The position numbers and the translations under genes were made by a program. Positions 52,869-63,727 of a stretch of DNA of 64,000 bases are shown here, one piece after another. Positions within the stretch are counted from its first letter, which is position 1. Every line of letters begins with the position of its first letter. Source of the stretch: Streptomyces ruber (GTDB taxonomy: Bacteria > Actinomycetota > Actinomycetes > Streptomycetales > Streptomycetaceae); contig NZ_BMQK01000011.1 of NCBI RefSeq assembly GCF_014648075.1, positions 1-64,000 on the forward strand, read 5' to 3'. The notes under the pieces were generated by a model that saw only the letters and a program-made list of their open reading frames with translations, was not told the DNA's origin and searched no databases.

Positions 52869-53900
52869 GTGAGTTCCACAGCGAATGAGAACAGCGGGTC
52901 CGGATTCGGGCCCGCCACCGGGGTCGGATCCATGCCCGGCGGGGACGCGCGCGAGGCCGCCAAGACCGTGACCGGCACCTTCGAGGGGCCGGAGACGGGA
53001 ATGCCGTACCTGCCCGAGCTGCCCGCGCGCGGGCCCGGTGCCGACATGATCGGCCGGACCGCGGGGATGCTCGTCGAGCTGTACGCGCGCGTGGAGCCCA
53101 GCGGATGGCGGATCGGGGACCGGCCGGGCCGGGACACCAAGCGGGCGCGTTCGTGGCTCGGGGAGGACCTCGACGCGCTCGAGGAGTTCACGCAGGGGTA
53201 CGAGGGGCCGCTGAAGGTGCAGGCCGTCGGGCCCTGGACCCTCGCGGCCGCCCTGGAGCTGCGCAACGGCGAGGCCGCCCTGTCCGACCCCGGCGCCTGC
53301 CGCGACCTCGCCGCCTCGCTCGCCGAGGGGCTGCGGCTGCACCTCGGCGAGGTGCGGCGGCGCGTCCCCGGCGCACGGCTCGTCCTCCAGCTCGACGAAC
53401 CCTCCCTCACCGCCGTCCTGCGCGGACAGGTGCGGACCGCGAGCGGCTACCGCACGCACCGCGCCGTGGACCGGCAGCTCGTCGAGGCCACCCTCCGGGA
53501 CGTCGTGGGGGTGCACGACGGCGGTCCCGTCGTGGTCCACTCGTGCGCGCCCGACGTCCCGTTCGCGCTGCTGCGCCGGGCGGGCGCGACCGCCGTCTCC
53601 TTCGATGTCTCCCTGCTCACGGAACGTGACGACGAGGTGATCGGGGAAGCGGTGGAGTCGGGCATCCGGCTCCTCGCGGGTGTCGTGCCGGGCACCGACG
53701 GCCCGTTGTCGGACCCTGCGGGTAGCGTCATGGGGGTCAGGACGCTGTGGCGCAGGCTGGGGCTGTCTCCGGGGCTTCTCGCGGACGCGGTCACGGTCAC
53801 TCCGTCGTGCGGACTCGCGGGGGCCTCCCCGGAGTACGCGCGGCAGGTGCTCGCCCACTGCGTCCGGGCGGCGAGATCCCTCGCGGACAACCCAGAGTAA
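52869..53900 (+). CDS. Methionine synthase II (MetE C-terminal-like) family protein
   Basis: 343 residues from GTG 52869. It corresponds to the catalytic C-terminal half of cobalamin-independent methionine synthase: GVGSMPGGDAREAA near the start, LQLDEPSL, the zinc ligands His and Cys in VVHSCAP, and the last Cys in TPSCGLAG. The N-terminal half of MetE is missing, as in a widespread actinobacterial family of uncharacterised role. TACGCT (52857-52862) ends 6 bases before the start, and a 17-bp direct repeat (CGTACGCT-x-CCGGG) covers it. The transcript is probably leaderless. ligA follows 15 bases later. Confidence 0.85.
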   Translation: MSSTANENSGSGFGPATGVGSMPGGDAREAAKTVTGTFEGPETGMPYLPELPARGPGADMIGRTAGMLVELYARVEPSGWRIGDRPGRDTKRARSWLGEDLDALEEFTQGYEGPLKVQAVGPWTLAAALELRNGEAALSDPGACRDLAASLAEGLRLHLGEVRRRVPGARLVLQLDEPSLTAVLRGQVRTASGYRTHRAVDRQLVEATLRDVVGVHDGGPVVVHSCAPDVPFALLRRAGATAVSFDVSLLTERDDEVIGEAVESGIRLLAGVVPGTDGPLSDPAGSVMGVRTLWRRLGLSPGLLADAVTVTPSCGLAGASPEYARQVLAHCVRAARSLADNPE

Positions 53901-53915
53901 CGGGAGGACAACACG

Positions 53916-56111
53916 GTGGCCGGCGACAAGCAAGCGGAGTCCACAGCGGTACCCGCCGAGGCACGGCAGAAGCACGTACAGCTCGCCGAGCAGGTCGAGG
54001 AGCACCGCTTCCGGTACTACGTGAAGGACGCCCCCGTCGTCAGCGACGCGGAGTTCGACGACCTCCTGCGCTCCCTGGAGGCGCTGGAGGAGGAGTACCC
54101 GGAGCTGCGCACGCCCGACTCGCCGACCCAGAAGGTCGCCGGGTCGTACCAGACGGAGTTCACCGCGGTCGCGCACCGCGAGCGCATGCTGTCCCTCGAC
54201 AACACCTTCAACGAGGACGAGCTGGCCGCCTGGACCGAGCGCGTCGCCAGGGAACTGGGCTCGCAGGAGTACCACTTCCTGTGCGAGCTCAAGGTCGACG
54301 GCCTCGCGGTCAACCTCACCTACGAGCACGGCCGCCTCACGCGCGCGGCGACCCGCGGCGACGGCCGCACCGGCGAGGACATCACGCCGAACGTCCGGAC
54401 GATCGCGGAGATCCCCGACCGCCTCAAGGGCGACAGCGTCCCCGACCTCGTCGAGATCCGCGGCGAGGTCTACTTCCCGATGGAGAAGTTCGAGGAGCTG
54501 AACGCCCGTCTGGTGGAGGCGGGCGACAAGCCCTTCGCCAACCCGCGCAACGCGGCGGCCGGTTCACTGCGCCAGAAGGACCCGCGCGTCACCGCCACCC
54601 GCCCGCTGCACATGGTGGTCCACGGCATCGGCGCCCTGGAGGGCTTCTCGGGCCTCACCCGGCTCTCCGAGGCGTACGAGCTGCTGCACTCCTGGGGCCT
54701 GCCGACCGCCCGGCACAACCGCGTGGTCGACGGCCTCGACGGCATAAGGGAGTTCATCGCGTACTTCGGCGAGCACCGTCACTCCGTGGAGCACGAGATC
54801 GACGGGGCCGTCATCAAGCTCGACGAGATCCGCCTGCAGGGGCGGCTCGGCTCCACGGCACGCGCACCGCGGTGGGCGATCGCCTACAAGTTCCCCCCGG
54901 AAGAGGTCAACACCAAGCTCGTCGACATCAAGGTGGCCGTCGGCCGTACCGGCCGCGTCACGCCGTACGCCCAGGTCGAACCGGTCACGGTGGCCGGTTC
55001 CGAGGTCGAGTTCGCCACGCTGCACAACCAGGACGTGGTGAAGGCCAAGGGCGTGCTCATCGGTGACACGGTGGTGCTGCGCAAGGCCGGCGACGTGATT
55101 CCGGAGATCCTCGGACCGGTCGCCGACCTGCGCGACGGCAGCGAGCGCGCGTTCGTGATGCCGTCGGAGTGCCCCGAGTGCGGTACGCCGCTCAAGCCGG
55201 CCAAGGAGGGCGACGTCGACCTGCGCTGCCCCAACGCCCGCGCGTGCCCCGCCCAGTTGCGGGGCCGGCTCTCCTATCTCGCGGGCCGGGAGTGCCTCGA
55301 CATCGAGCACTTCGGCGACGTCGCCGCCGCCGCGCTCACCCGTCCCCTGGAGCCCGCCGACCCGCCGCTCGTCGACGAGGGCGACCTGTTCGACCTCACC
55401 GTGGAGAAGCTGCTCCCCATCCGGGCGTACGTCCTGGACCCCGACAGCGGCCTGCCCAAGCGCGACCCCAAGACCGGCGAGGAGAAGATCGCCACGGTCT
55501 TCGCCAACCAGAAGGGCGAGCCGAAGAAGAACGCGCTGGCCCTGCTGCGGAACATCGAGGCGGCCAAGGAGCGCCCGCTCGCCCGGTTCCTCAACGGGCT
55601 CTCCATCCGCCACGTCGGCCCGGTCGCGGCCCAGGCCCTCGCCCGCGAGTTCCGGTCCATCGACCGCATCGAGCAGGCGAGCGAGGAGGAGCTCGCGGGC
55701 ACGGACGGCGTCGGGCCGATCATCGCCGCCGCCCTCAAGCAGTGGTTCGCCGAGGACTGGCACCGGGAGATCGTCCGCAAGTGGAAGGCCGCCGGGGTGT
55801 CCCTGGAGGACACGGGCTCCGGCGAGGACGAGGGCCCGCGTCCGCTGGAGGGGCTCACCGTCGTCGTCACCGGCACGCTGGAGCACTACACACGGGACGG
55901 GGCGAAGGAGGCCCTGCAGAGCCGGGGAGCGAAAGTGACCGGTTCCGTCTCCAAAAAGACTTCTTTCGTTGTTGTGGGTGACAGTCCTGGATCGAAATAT
56001 GACAAGGCGATGCAGCTCAAGGTGCCTGTGCTGAACGAGGAGGGCTTCGCCGTTCTGCTCGAACAGGGGCCGGAAGCAGCCGCGGAAGCAGCACTTCCGA
56101 CCGAGGAGTAG
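53916..56111 (+). CDS. ligA: NAD-dependent DNA ligase
   Basis: 731 residues, GTG 53916 behind GGGAGG. In order: the Ia domain, the nucleotidyltransferase domain with AMP-accepting Lys126 (ELKVDGLAVNL), the OB fold, a four-Cys zinc finger (CPECGTPL ... CPNARACPAQ), helix-hairpin-helix repeats (LSIRHVGPVAA) and a C-terminal BRCT domain (LEGLTVVVTGTLE). It is complete and of normal length, and is the essential replicative ligase. It probably shares a transcript with the preceding gene. Confidence 0.97.
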   Translation: MAGDKQAESTAVPAEARQKHVQLAEQVEEHRFRYYVKDAPVVSDAEFDDLLRSLEALEEEYPELRTPDSPTQKVAGSYQTEFTAVAHRERMLSLDNTFNEDELAAWTERVARELGSQEYHFLCELKVDGLAVNLTYEHGRLTRAATRGDGRTGEDITPNVRTIAEIPDRLKGDSVPDLVEIRGEVYFPMEKFEELNARLVEAGDKPFANPRNAAAGSLRQKDPRVTATRPLHMVVHGIGALEGFSGLTRLSEAYELLHSWGLPTARHNRVVDGLDGIREFIAYFGEHRHSVEHEIDGAVIKLDEIRLQGRLGSTARAPRWAIAYKFPPEEVNTKLVDIKVAVGRTGRVTPYAQVEPVTVAGSEVEFATLHNQDVVKAKGVLIGDTVVLRKAGDVIPEILGPVADLRDGSERAFVMPSECPECGTPLKPAKEGDVDLRCPNARACPAQLRGRLSYLAGRECLDIEHFGDVAAAALTRPLEPADPPLVDEGDLFDLTVEKLLPIRAYVLDPDSGLPKRDPKTGEEKIATVFANQKGEPKKNALALLRNIEAAKERPLARFLNGLSIRHVGPVAAQALAREFRSIDRIEQASEEELAGTDGVGPIIAAALKQWFAEDWHREIVRKWKAAGVSLEDTGSGEDEGPRPLEGLTVVVTGTLEHYTRDGAKEALQSRGAKVTGSVSKKTSFVVVGDSPGSKYDKAMQLKVPVLNEEGFAVLLEQGPEAAAEAALPTEE

Positions 56112-56340
56112 CGGTTGAAGGCCACCCGTTCGGCGCATACCAGATGCATATGGGTGGCCGGGTCGCATTCGGGCAACCGTCGGCGACCGCTGCCCGTGGA
56201 AGCCTTCTGCGGCCTACTGTTGAGGTGTGCGCCTGCCGTGCCCGGACGCGTGGTGGGTTTTCAGACGCGGTGCCGTTGAAGGTATGTCAGGAGCAACGGG
56301 CCGCGCTGCATGGGCACCGCCGGCTGTGAGAGGGACGGGA

Positions 56341-58689
56341 ATGGAACCGACCGAGAGCGCCGCCCCGGATTCGCGGCTGCGCCTGCGCCGGCTGCCCGGA
56401 GCATGGCTGAGCGGCCGACGGGCAGGGGCAGGGCGGCCGTCGGGGCGCGCGGACGCGGACGCGCGGGGCGCGGTGACGAACGGACCACTCGCCTGGCAGC
56501 GCACGCACCGGGGCACCGGGCGCGGCATGCCGACGACGGGCACGGGCACGGGTCACGACGCCGAGCGCGGCGGGCCCGCGGGACATGACCCCCACGGCCC
56601 CCATGATCTCCACGACCCCCATGACCCCCATGACGCCGAACGGCACCTGTCGTGGCCCGCGTTGCCCGCCGCCGCCGTCGTCGTGGCGGGCGCGGTGCTG
56701 GGCGCCGGGTTCTACCGGGCGTTCAGCGGCCACCACGCGCTCTTCCCGTCCGGCGCGGCCGGCTGGGCGCTGGCGGTGCTGGCCGGCGTCGTCGTCGGCC
56801 ACCTCGTCGCCCTGGGCCGCTCCCGCTGGTGGGGCGGCACCGGGTCCGGCGCCGCCCTCGTCCTCGCCGTCCTGCTGCTGTACGGCTGGGTGCCGGCCGG
56901 AATGGTCAGCCTCACCGTCGTCGTCCTGGTCGGCGCCGCCCGCCGGGGCCACTGGCGGCGGGGCGTGCTGCACGGCGCGGTGGACATCCTCGGCATCGGC
57001 GCCGGGGCCCTGGTGCTCGGCGCGTTCGGGCGCGTCCCCTCCGTCGAGTCGCCCTGGAACCCCGAGACCTGGAACGTCTACGCGGCGCCCCAGGTCGTGC
57101 TGGTCGCCGCCGCCTACCTGCTGGTCACCCGCGGTCTGCTCTGGTACCTGCACGCGCCGCGCGGCGGCGGGGTGCCCACCATCGCCCGCACCGCGCTGGT
57201 CCGGCAGGGGCTCCTCGCGGTCGCGCTGCTCGGCATCGCGCCGCTCATCTGCGTGGTGGCCGTGGCGCAGCCGGTCCTGCTGCCCCTGTTCGCCATCCCC
57301 CTGCTCGCGCTCGACTCCACGCTGCACTTCGCCCGTGTCCGCGCCGAGGAGCAGCTGCGCGACCCGCTCACCGGGCTGCCCAACCGGCAGTGGCTGCTGG
57401 AGCGGACCTGGACGGCGCTCGACGACGCGGAGCGGCTCGGTGCCCGGTCGGCCCTGATGCTGATCGACATGGACCGCTTCCGGTCCGTCAACGACACGCT
57501 CGGACATCTCGCGGGCGACCGGCTGCTCCTCCAGATCGCCGACCGGCTGCGGCTGGCGCTGCCGCGCGGTGCGGAGGCCGCGCGCCTGGGCGGCGACGAG
57601 TTCGCCGTCCTGCTGCCGATCGCCGACTCCACGACGTCCGCCAGCCGGGTGGCGCGCAACCTCGTCTCCGCGCTCGGCTCGCCGCTGGACCTCGACGGGC
57701 TCACCCTCGTCCTGGAGGCCAGCGCCGGACTGGCCGTCTTCCCCGACCACGCGCTCGACGCGGAGGGGCTGCTGCGCCGGGCGGACGTGGCGATGTACCA
57801 GGCGAAGCGCGACCGTACGGGGGTGGAGGTGTACGAGTCCAAGCGCGACTCGAACACCCCGGACCGCCTCGGGCTGCTGGGTGACCTCCGGCGTGCCCTC
57901 GACGCGCACGAGGTGGACCTCCACTACCAGCCCAAGGTCCGCTTCGACGGGCAGGTGGCCGGACTGGAGGCGCTCGTGCGGTGGGTGCACCCCGAGCGCG
58001 GCAAGGTGCCGCCGGACGAGTTCATAGCGATAGCCGAGTCCTCCGGGCTGATGCCGCACCTGACGGAGTACGTGCTGGAGACGGCCCTCGGCCAGGTCGC
58101 CAAGTGGCGGGCCCAGGGGCTGCACGTCCCCGTCGCGGTGAACGTGTCGCCGCGCGACGTGCACACCCCCGGCTTCGCGGGCGCGGTCGCCGGCCGGCTC
58201 GCCCGGCACGGCGTCCCGGCGGGCGCGCTGCAGCTGGAGATAACCGAGCACGTCCTCCTGGAGGACCCGCAGCGGGCCGCCGACACCCTGGCCGGCCTGA
58301 CCGGACACGGCGTGAAGATGTCCCTGGACGACTTCGGCACCGGCTACTCCTCCCTGGTGCACCTGCGACGCCTCCCGGTGAGCGAGCTGAAGATCGACCG
58401 CTCGTTCGTGGCCCGGCTCGCGGTCGACACCGAGGACGCGGAGATCGTCCGCTGCACCGTCGACCTCGCGCACTCCCTGGGCCTGCTGGTGGTCGCGGAG
58501 GGCGTCGAGGACGACGAGACCTGGGAGCGGCTGCGCGACCTCGGCTGCGACGCGGTCCAGGGCTGGCTGGTCGCCGCCGCGATGCCGCCGGAGGAGACGA
58601 CGGCGTGGCTGCGAGCCCGCGGCTCCCGCGGCTGGCAACGCCCGGCCGCGGCCCTGCCGGCGGCGACGGCGGAGGAGACGGCGGGCTGA
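56341..58689 (+). CDS. rmdB: Membrane GGDEF-EAL c-di-GMP protein (RmdB-like)
   Basis: 782 residues from ATG 56341, behind GAGAGG. The disordered N-terminus includes a His/Asp/Pro run (about 84-98, PHGPHDLHDPHDPHD). Six or so membrane helices follow (about 104-335), then GGDEF with intact GGDEF at 417-421 (both the I-site-like and active-site geometry look normal), then EAL with E543-A-L and DDFGTGYSSL. Both synthesis and hydrolysis of c-di-GMP are therefore possible. The location beside ligA and gat genes and the architecture match RmdB of S. coelicolor (SCO5495), which acts mainly as a phosphodiesterase and influences development. Confidence 0.9.
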   Translation: MEPTESAAPDSRLRLRRLPGAWLSGRRAGAGRPSGRADADARGAVTNGPLAWQRTHRGTGRGMPTTGTGTGHDAERGGPAGHDPHGPHDLHDPHDPHDAERHLSWPALPAAAVVVAGAVLGAGFYRAFSGHHALFPSGAAGWALAVLAGVVVGHLVALGRSRWWGGTGSGAALVLAVLLLYGWVPAGMVSLTVVVLVGAARRGHWRRGVLHGAVDILGIGAGALVLGAFGRVPSVESPWNPETWNVYAAPQVVLVAAAYLLVTRGLLWYLHAPRGGGVPTIARTALVRQGLLAVALLGIAPLICVVAVAQPVLLPLFAIPLLALDSTLHFARVRAEEQLRDPLTGLPNRQWLLERTWTALDDAERLGARSALMLIDMDRFRSVNDTLGHLAGDRLLLQIADRLRLALPRGAEAARLGGDEFAVLLPIADSTTSASRVARNLVSALGSPLDLDGLTLVLEASAGLAVFPDHALDAEGLLRRADVAMYQAKRDRTGVEVYESKRDSNTPDRLGLLGDLRRALDAHEVDLHYQPKVRFDGQVAGLEALVRWVHPERGKVPPDEFIAIAESSGLMPHLTEYVLETALGQVAKWRAQGLHVPVAVNVSPRDVHTPGFAGAVAGRLARHGVPAGALQLEITEHVLLEDPQRAADTLAGLTGHGVKMSLDDFGTGYSSLVHLRRLPVSELKIDRSFVARLAVDTEDAEIVRCTVDLAHSLGLLVVAEGVEDDETWERLRDLGCDAVQGWLVAAAMPPEETTAWLRARGSRGWQRPAAALPAATAEETAG

Positions 58690-58762
58690 GCCGCCTTCCC
58701 GGGCCTCCCCTCCGGGCCGGGTTCCGAGGCAGCCTCCCGGGACCGCTCACCGAGGTCCCTGC

Positions 58763-58975
58763 CCGACCGGCTTCCGGGGTTGCCGTGCCGGACGGGTTTT
58801 CGGGCTTTCCTTCCTGGATCGCCTTCCCGGGGTTGCCGTGCCGGACGGGCTTGCGGGGCTCCCTTCCTGGATCGCCTTCCCGGGGTTGCCGTGCCGGACG
58901 GGCTTGCGGGGCTCCCTTCCTGGATCGCCTTCCCGGGGGTCCCTACCTGGATGGCTGCCTGGCTTCCCTGCCTGG
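58763..58975. repeat. 53-bp tandem repeat array
   Basis: The unit starting GGATCGCCTTCCCGGGGTTG begins at 58816, 58869 and 58922, exactly 53 bases apart. The first two of these copies are identical. A diverged copy precedes (from about 58763) and the third degrades after about 58942. GGATCGCCTCCCGG and GGATCGCCCCC remnants continue to about 59010. The period is not a multiple of three. Confidence 0.92.
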
Positions 58976-59274
58976 ATCGCCTCCCGGTACCCCTTCCGGG
59001 ATCGCCCCCTGGATTGTCTGTCCGGACCGGCATCCGAAGCCCACCTCCTGGACCGCCTCCCGCCCCCTGACCGCCTCTCAAGCCCTCCCTGCCCCCTCCC
59101 GGACACCCTCGCCGGAAACCGCCCCCGGCGCCCCCTCCCCGGAACCGCCGCGCAGCCTCCGGGCCCAGCCGTCACCCACGGTGGCGAGGGGGCGTACGCG
59201 CCGCGGGAGCCCTCCGTCACCGCCCCAGGACCGCCCCCGGAGAAACCGGTGCGCGGGCATGCCGGGCCGCAGCC

Positions 59275-59280
59275 TAGGAT
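59275..59280 (+). promoter_or_regulatory. Probable -10 element of the gat operon
   Basis: TAGGAT, 40 bases ahead of the gatC ATG, with a Shine-Dalgarno (AGAGGA) in between. Confidence 0.5.
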
Positions 59281-59320
59281 TGGGCGCAAACCACACTCAC
59301 TCACCCCAGAGGATCGCTGC

Positions 59321-59617
59321 ATGCCTGGCATCACGCGCGAGGAGGTCTCCCACCTCGCCCGGCTGGCGCGTCTGGAGCTGAAGCCCGAAGAGCTCGACCA
59401 CTTCGCGGGACAGCTGGACGACATCATCGGCGCGGTGGCCCGCGTCAGCGAGGTCGCCGACCAAGACGTACCGCCGACCTCGCACCCGCTGCCGCTGACG
59501 AACGTCATGCGCGCGGACGAGGTCCGTCCGTCGCTCACCCCCGAGCAGGCGCTGTCCGGCGCCCCGGCCCAGGAGCAGCAGCGTTTCAAGGTGCCGCAGA
59601 TCCTGGGGGAGGACTGA
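59321..59617 (+). CDS. gatC: Glu/Asp-tRNA amidotransferase subunit C
   Basis: 98 residues, ATG 59321. It is the small clamp of the GatCAB complex, which converts Glu-tRNA(Gln) and Asp-tRNA(Asn) to the amides. Typical ITREEVSHLARLARLEL start and a FKVPQIL end that threads into the interface. gatA follows after 7 bases. Confidence 0.96.
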   Translation: MPGITREEVSHLARLARLELKPEELDHFAGQLDDIIGAVARVSEVADQDVPPTSHPLPLTNVMRADEVRPSLTPEQALSGAPAQEQQRFKVPQILGED

Positions 59618-59624
59618 TCACGTC

Positions 59625-61123
<1,499 letters not shown>

Positions 61124-61127
<4 letters not shown>

Positions 61128-61372
61128 GTGCACTGTCCAAGGCCAAGGGGTTCAAGGACTTCAAGGCGTCCAAGTCCGGTCTGTACCTGTCGATGGCCAC
61201 GTCGGCGTTCGGCATGTTCGGCGCGGTCAAGCAGATCAAGAAGGCCCGTTCCGAGAACGACACGCTGCGGCTGGTCGACGCCGTCGTGACCGGCGCAGCG
61301 GTCGTCACCAACCTCGCCATCCTCTACCGCGAGCTGAAGCGCCTCGGCGACGACGACGTCCTGCTGGGCTGA
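61124..61372 (+). CDS. Small conserved-type protein between gatA and gatB, unknown function
   Basis: 82 residues from GTG 61124, inside the gatA stop. It is basic at the start (SKAKGFKDFKASKSG), then has two hydrophobic helices (GLYLSMATSAFGMFGAV and VDAVVTGAAVVTNLAILY) joined by a charged loop, ending DDDVLLG. It could be a small membrane or membrane-associated protein. Overlap with gatA and 15-base spacing to gatB make it a true member of the operon. I recall a gene at this spot in streptomycetes, but know no function for it. Confidence 0.8.
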
Positions 61373-61387
61373 GAGGGAAGTTTCACC

Positions 61388-62908
61388 GTGACCACCACGA
61401 CCGACACCGACCTGGTGTCGTACGAGGACGCGCTCGCGTCGTACGACCCCGTCATGGGCCTCGAGGTCCATGTCGAACTCGGCACCGCGACGAAGATGTT
61501 CTGCGGCTGTTCCACCGCGCTCGGCGCCGAGCCGAACAGCCAGACCTGCCCGACCTGCCTCGGCCTGCCCGGCGCGCTCCCGGTCGTCAACGCGACCGGC
61601 GTCGAGTCCGCCGTCAAGATCGGCCTCGCGCTGAACTGCGAGATCGCCGAATGGTGCCGTTTTGCCCGGAAGAACTACTTCTATCCGGACATGCCGAAGA
61701 ACTTCCAGACCTCCCAGTACGACGAGCCGATCGCCTTCGACGGCTACCTCGACGTACAGCTGGAGGACGGCGAGACCTTCCGCGTGGAGATCGAGCGCGC
61801 CCACATGGAGGAGGACACCGGCAAGTCGCTGCACGTCGGCGGTGCCACCGGCCGGATCCACGGCGCGTCCCACTCCCTGCTCGACTACAACCGCGCGGGC
61901 ATCCCGCTCATCGAGATCGTCACCAAGCCGATCGTCGGTGCCGGGGAGCGCGCGCCGGAGGTCGCCCGGGCGTACGTCCGGGAGCTGCGCGAGCTGATCC
62001 GCGCGCTCGGCGTCTCCGAGGCCCGTATGGAGATGGGCCAGATGCGCTGCGACGTGAACCTGTCGCTGATGCCGAAGGGCAGCGAGAAGTTCGGCACGCG
62101 GAGCGAGACGAAGAACGTCAACTCGCTGCGCAGCGTCGAGCGCGCCGCGCGCTTCGAGATCCAGCGCCACGCCGCCGTGCTGAGCGGCGGCGGGACGATC
62201 GTCCAGGAGACGCGCCACTTCCACGAGGACACCGGGTCCACGACCTCGGGCCGCGTGAAGGAGGAGGCCGAGGACTACCGGTACTTCCCGGAGCCCGACC
62301 TGGTGCCGGTCGCCCCGGCCCGCGAGTGGGTCGAGGAACTGCGCGCCGCCCTGCCCGAGCTGCCGCTCGTCCGCCGCAACCGGCTGCGCGAGGAGTGGGG
62401 CATCTCCGGCACGGACATGCAGGCCATCCTCAACGCCGGTGCGCTGGACCTGATCGTCGCCACGATCGACGCGGGCGCCGACGCGGCCTCCGCCCGCAAG
62501 TGGTGGATGGGTGAACTCGCCCGCTCCGCCAACGAGTCGGGCAGGACCCTGGACGAGCTGGCCATCACGCCCGAGCAGGTCGCGCGCGTCACCGCACTGG
62601 TGACCTCCGGCGACCTGAACGACAAGCTGGCCCGCCAGGTCATCGAGGGCGTCCTCGCGGGCGAGGGCACCCCGGACGAGGTCGTCGAGAAGCGCGGCCT
62701 GAAGGTCGTCTCCGACGAGGGCGCGCTGACCGCCGCCGTCGACGAGGCCATCGCCGGCAACCCGGGCGTCGCGGACAAGATCCGCGGCGGCAAGGTCGCG
62801 GCCGCCGGCGCCCTCGTGGGCGCGGTCATGAAGGCCACGCGCGGCCAGGCCGACGCGGCCCGCGTCAAGGAGCTCATCCTGGAGAAGCTGGGCGTCGGCG
62901 AGGGCTGA
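61388..62908 (+). CDS. gatB: Glu/Asp-tRNA amidotransferase subunit B
   Basis: 506 residues, GTG 61388 behind GAGAGGGAAG. It is the kinase/amidotransferase subunit: MGLEVHVELGT, zinc cysteines in FCGCS ... CPTCLGLPG, YPDMPKNFQTSQYD and the GatB/YqeY C-terminal helical domain that binds tRNA. It completes the GatCAB set. The stop lies inside a 19-bp tandem duplication and is followed by a strong terminator. Confidence 0.97.
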   Translation: MTTTTDTDLVSYEDALASYDPVMGLEVHVELGTATKMFCGCSTALGAEPNSQTCPTCLGLPGALPVVNATGVESAVKIGLALNCEIAEWCRFARKNYFYPDMPKNFQTSQYDEPIAFDGYLDVQLEDGETFRVEIERAHMEEDTGKSLHVGGATGRIHGASHSLLDYNRAGIPLIEIVTKPIVGAGERAPEVARAYVRELRELIRALGVSEARMEMGQMRCDVNLSLMPKGSEKFGTRSETKNVNSLRSVERAARFEIQRHAAVLSGGGTIVQETRHFHEDTGSTTSGRVKEEAEDYRYFPEPDLVPVAPAREWVEELRAALPELPLVRRNRLREEWGISGTDMQAILNAGALDLIVATIDAGADAASARKWWMGELARSANESGRTLDELAITPEQVARVTALVTSGDLNDKLARQVIEGVLAGEGTPDEVVEKRGLKVVSDEGALTAAVDEAIAGNPGVADKIRGGKVAAAGALVGAVMKATRGQADAARVKELILEKLGVGEG

Positions 62909-62940
62909 GCAGGTCCCGTACGGCTGAGCAGGTCCCGTAC
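62903..62940 (+). repeat. 19-bp tandem duplication at the gatB stop codon
   Basis: GGCTGAGCAGGTCCCGTAC occurs at 62903-62921 and again at 62922-62940. The first copy contains the gatB stop (62906-62908), so the second adds an unused TGA and leaves the protein unchanged. Confidence 0.9.
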
Positions 62941-62982
62941 GGCCGAGGGCGGTGCACCGGGTGCGGTGTGCCGCCCTCGGCC
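62941..62982 (+). terminator. Terminator of the gat operon
   Basis: GGCCGAGGGCGG (62941-62952) pairs perfectly with CCGCCCTCGGCC (62971-62982). The 18-base loop can itself fold (GCAC/GTGC). Confidence 0.85.
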
Positions 62983-63116
62983 GTCCCCCGGTCCGACCGC
63001 GTGCGAAAAGCCGGGCGGCGAAGTCTCCGCCCGTGCCAGGATTCCGGGGCGCGCCGGGGACGGCCCCGGCCGACGTCTTCGGCGCCGGTGGGCGCTGGTG
63101 AAGGAGCGGGAACAGG

Positions 63117-63692
63117 ATGTACGCCATACCCCTGGGCGACGACGGTGCGGAACTGCGGCCCCTGGAGCCCTGGCACGCCGAGGAGTTCCTCGCGCACCTC
63201 GACCGCGGGCGCGAGTTCGTCCAGACGCACATCCCGTTCGGCGCCCAGGCCACCGACGTGGGCTCGGCGCGGGCGCTCCTCCAGTCGTACGCCGACAAAC
63301 GGGCCGCCGACACCGGCAGCCTGCACGGCGTGTGGCTGGACGGGAAGCTCGTCGGCGGGGTGCTCGTGCGGATCTTCGACGCTGCGCACGGCGTCTGCGA
63401 GGTCGGCTGCTGGCTCGAACCGGCCGCCACGGGCCGTGGACTGATCACCCGGGCCATGCGGGTCCTCATCGACTGGCTGGTCGACGAGCGCGGCGTGCAC
63501 CGCGTGGAGTGGCAGGCGTCGTCCGCCAACCAGCCCAGCATCGCCGTGGCGCGGCGGCTGGGCATGAGCCGTGACGGCGTGCTGCGGCAGAGCTACCCGT
63601 ACCGGGGCGTGCGCCAGGACATGGAGGTGTGGTCGGTACTCGCACCGGAGTGGCGTACGGCACGCGCGCGTGCCGTGCACAAGGATCGTTAA
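63117..63692 (+). CDS. GNAT N-acetyltransferase, RimJ/RimL type
   Basis: 191 residues, ATG 63117 with AAGGAG 12-17 bases upstream. Opening ELRPLEPWHAEEFLAHLDR, then GVLVRIFD and EVGCWLEPAATGRGLITRAM (the acetyl-CoA pyrophosphate loop, R/Q-x-x-G-x-G/A form G-R-G-L), and WQASSANQPSIAVARRLGM. The family transfers acetyl groups to ribosomal protein N-termini or small amines. The substrate is unknown. Confidence 0.9.
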   Translation: MYAIPLGDDGAELRPLEPWHAEEFLAHLDRGREFVQTHIPFGAQATDVGSARALLQSYADKRAADTGSLHGVWLDGKLVGGVLVRIFDAAHGVCEVGCWLEPAATGRGLITRAMRVLIDWLVDERGVHRVEWQASSANQPSIAVARRLGMSRDGVLRQSYPYRGVRQDMEVWSVLAPEWRTARARAVHKDR

Positions 63693-63727
63693 GGGACTTC
63701 TCAGACGACGTCCGTACGGTGCGAGGC

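Larger units (their letters stand above)
58690..59320. other. Non-coding region rmdB-gatC
   Basis: 630 bases with no supported gene, although long frames stay open on both strands because of base composition. The first part holds the 53-bp tandem array listed separately. TAGGAT at 59275-59280 is a likely -10 element for gatC, and AGAGGA near 59308 its ribosome site. Confidence 0.6.

Noticed and set aside
58690..59300. Open frames over the 53-bp repeats as a repetitive surface protein
   Set aside because: Frames stay open in several phases on both strands because of base composition, and the 53-base period breaks phase between units. No start with a ribosome site was found.
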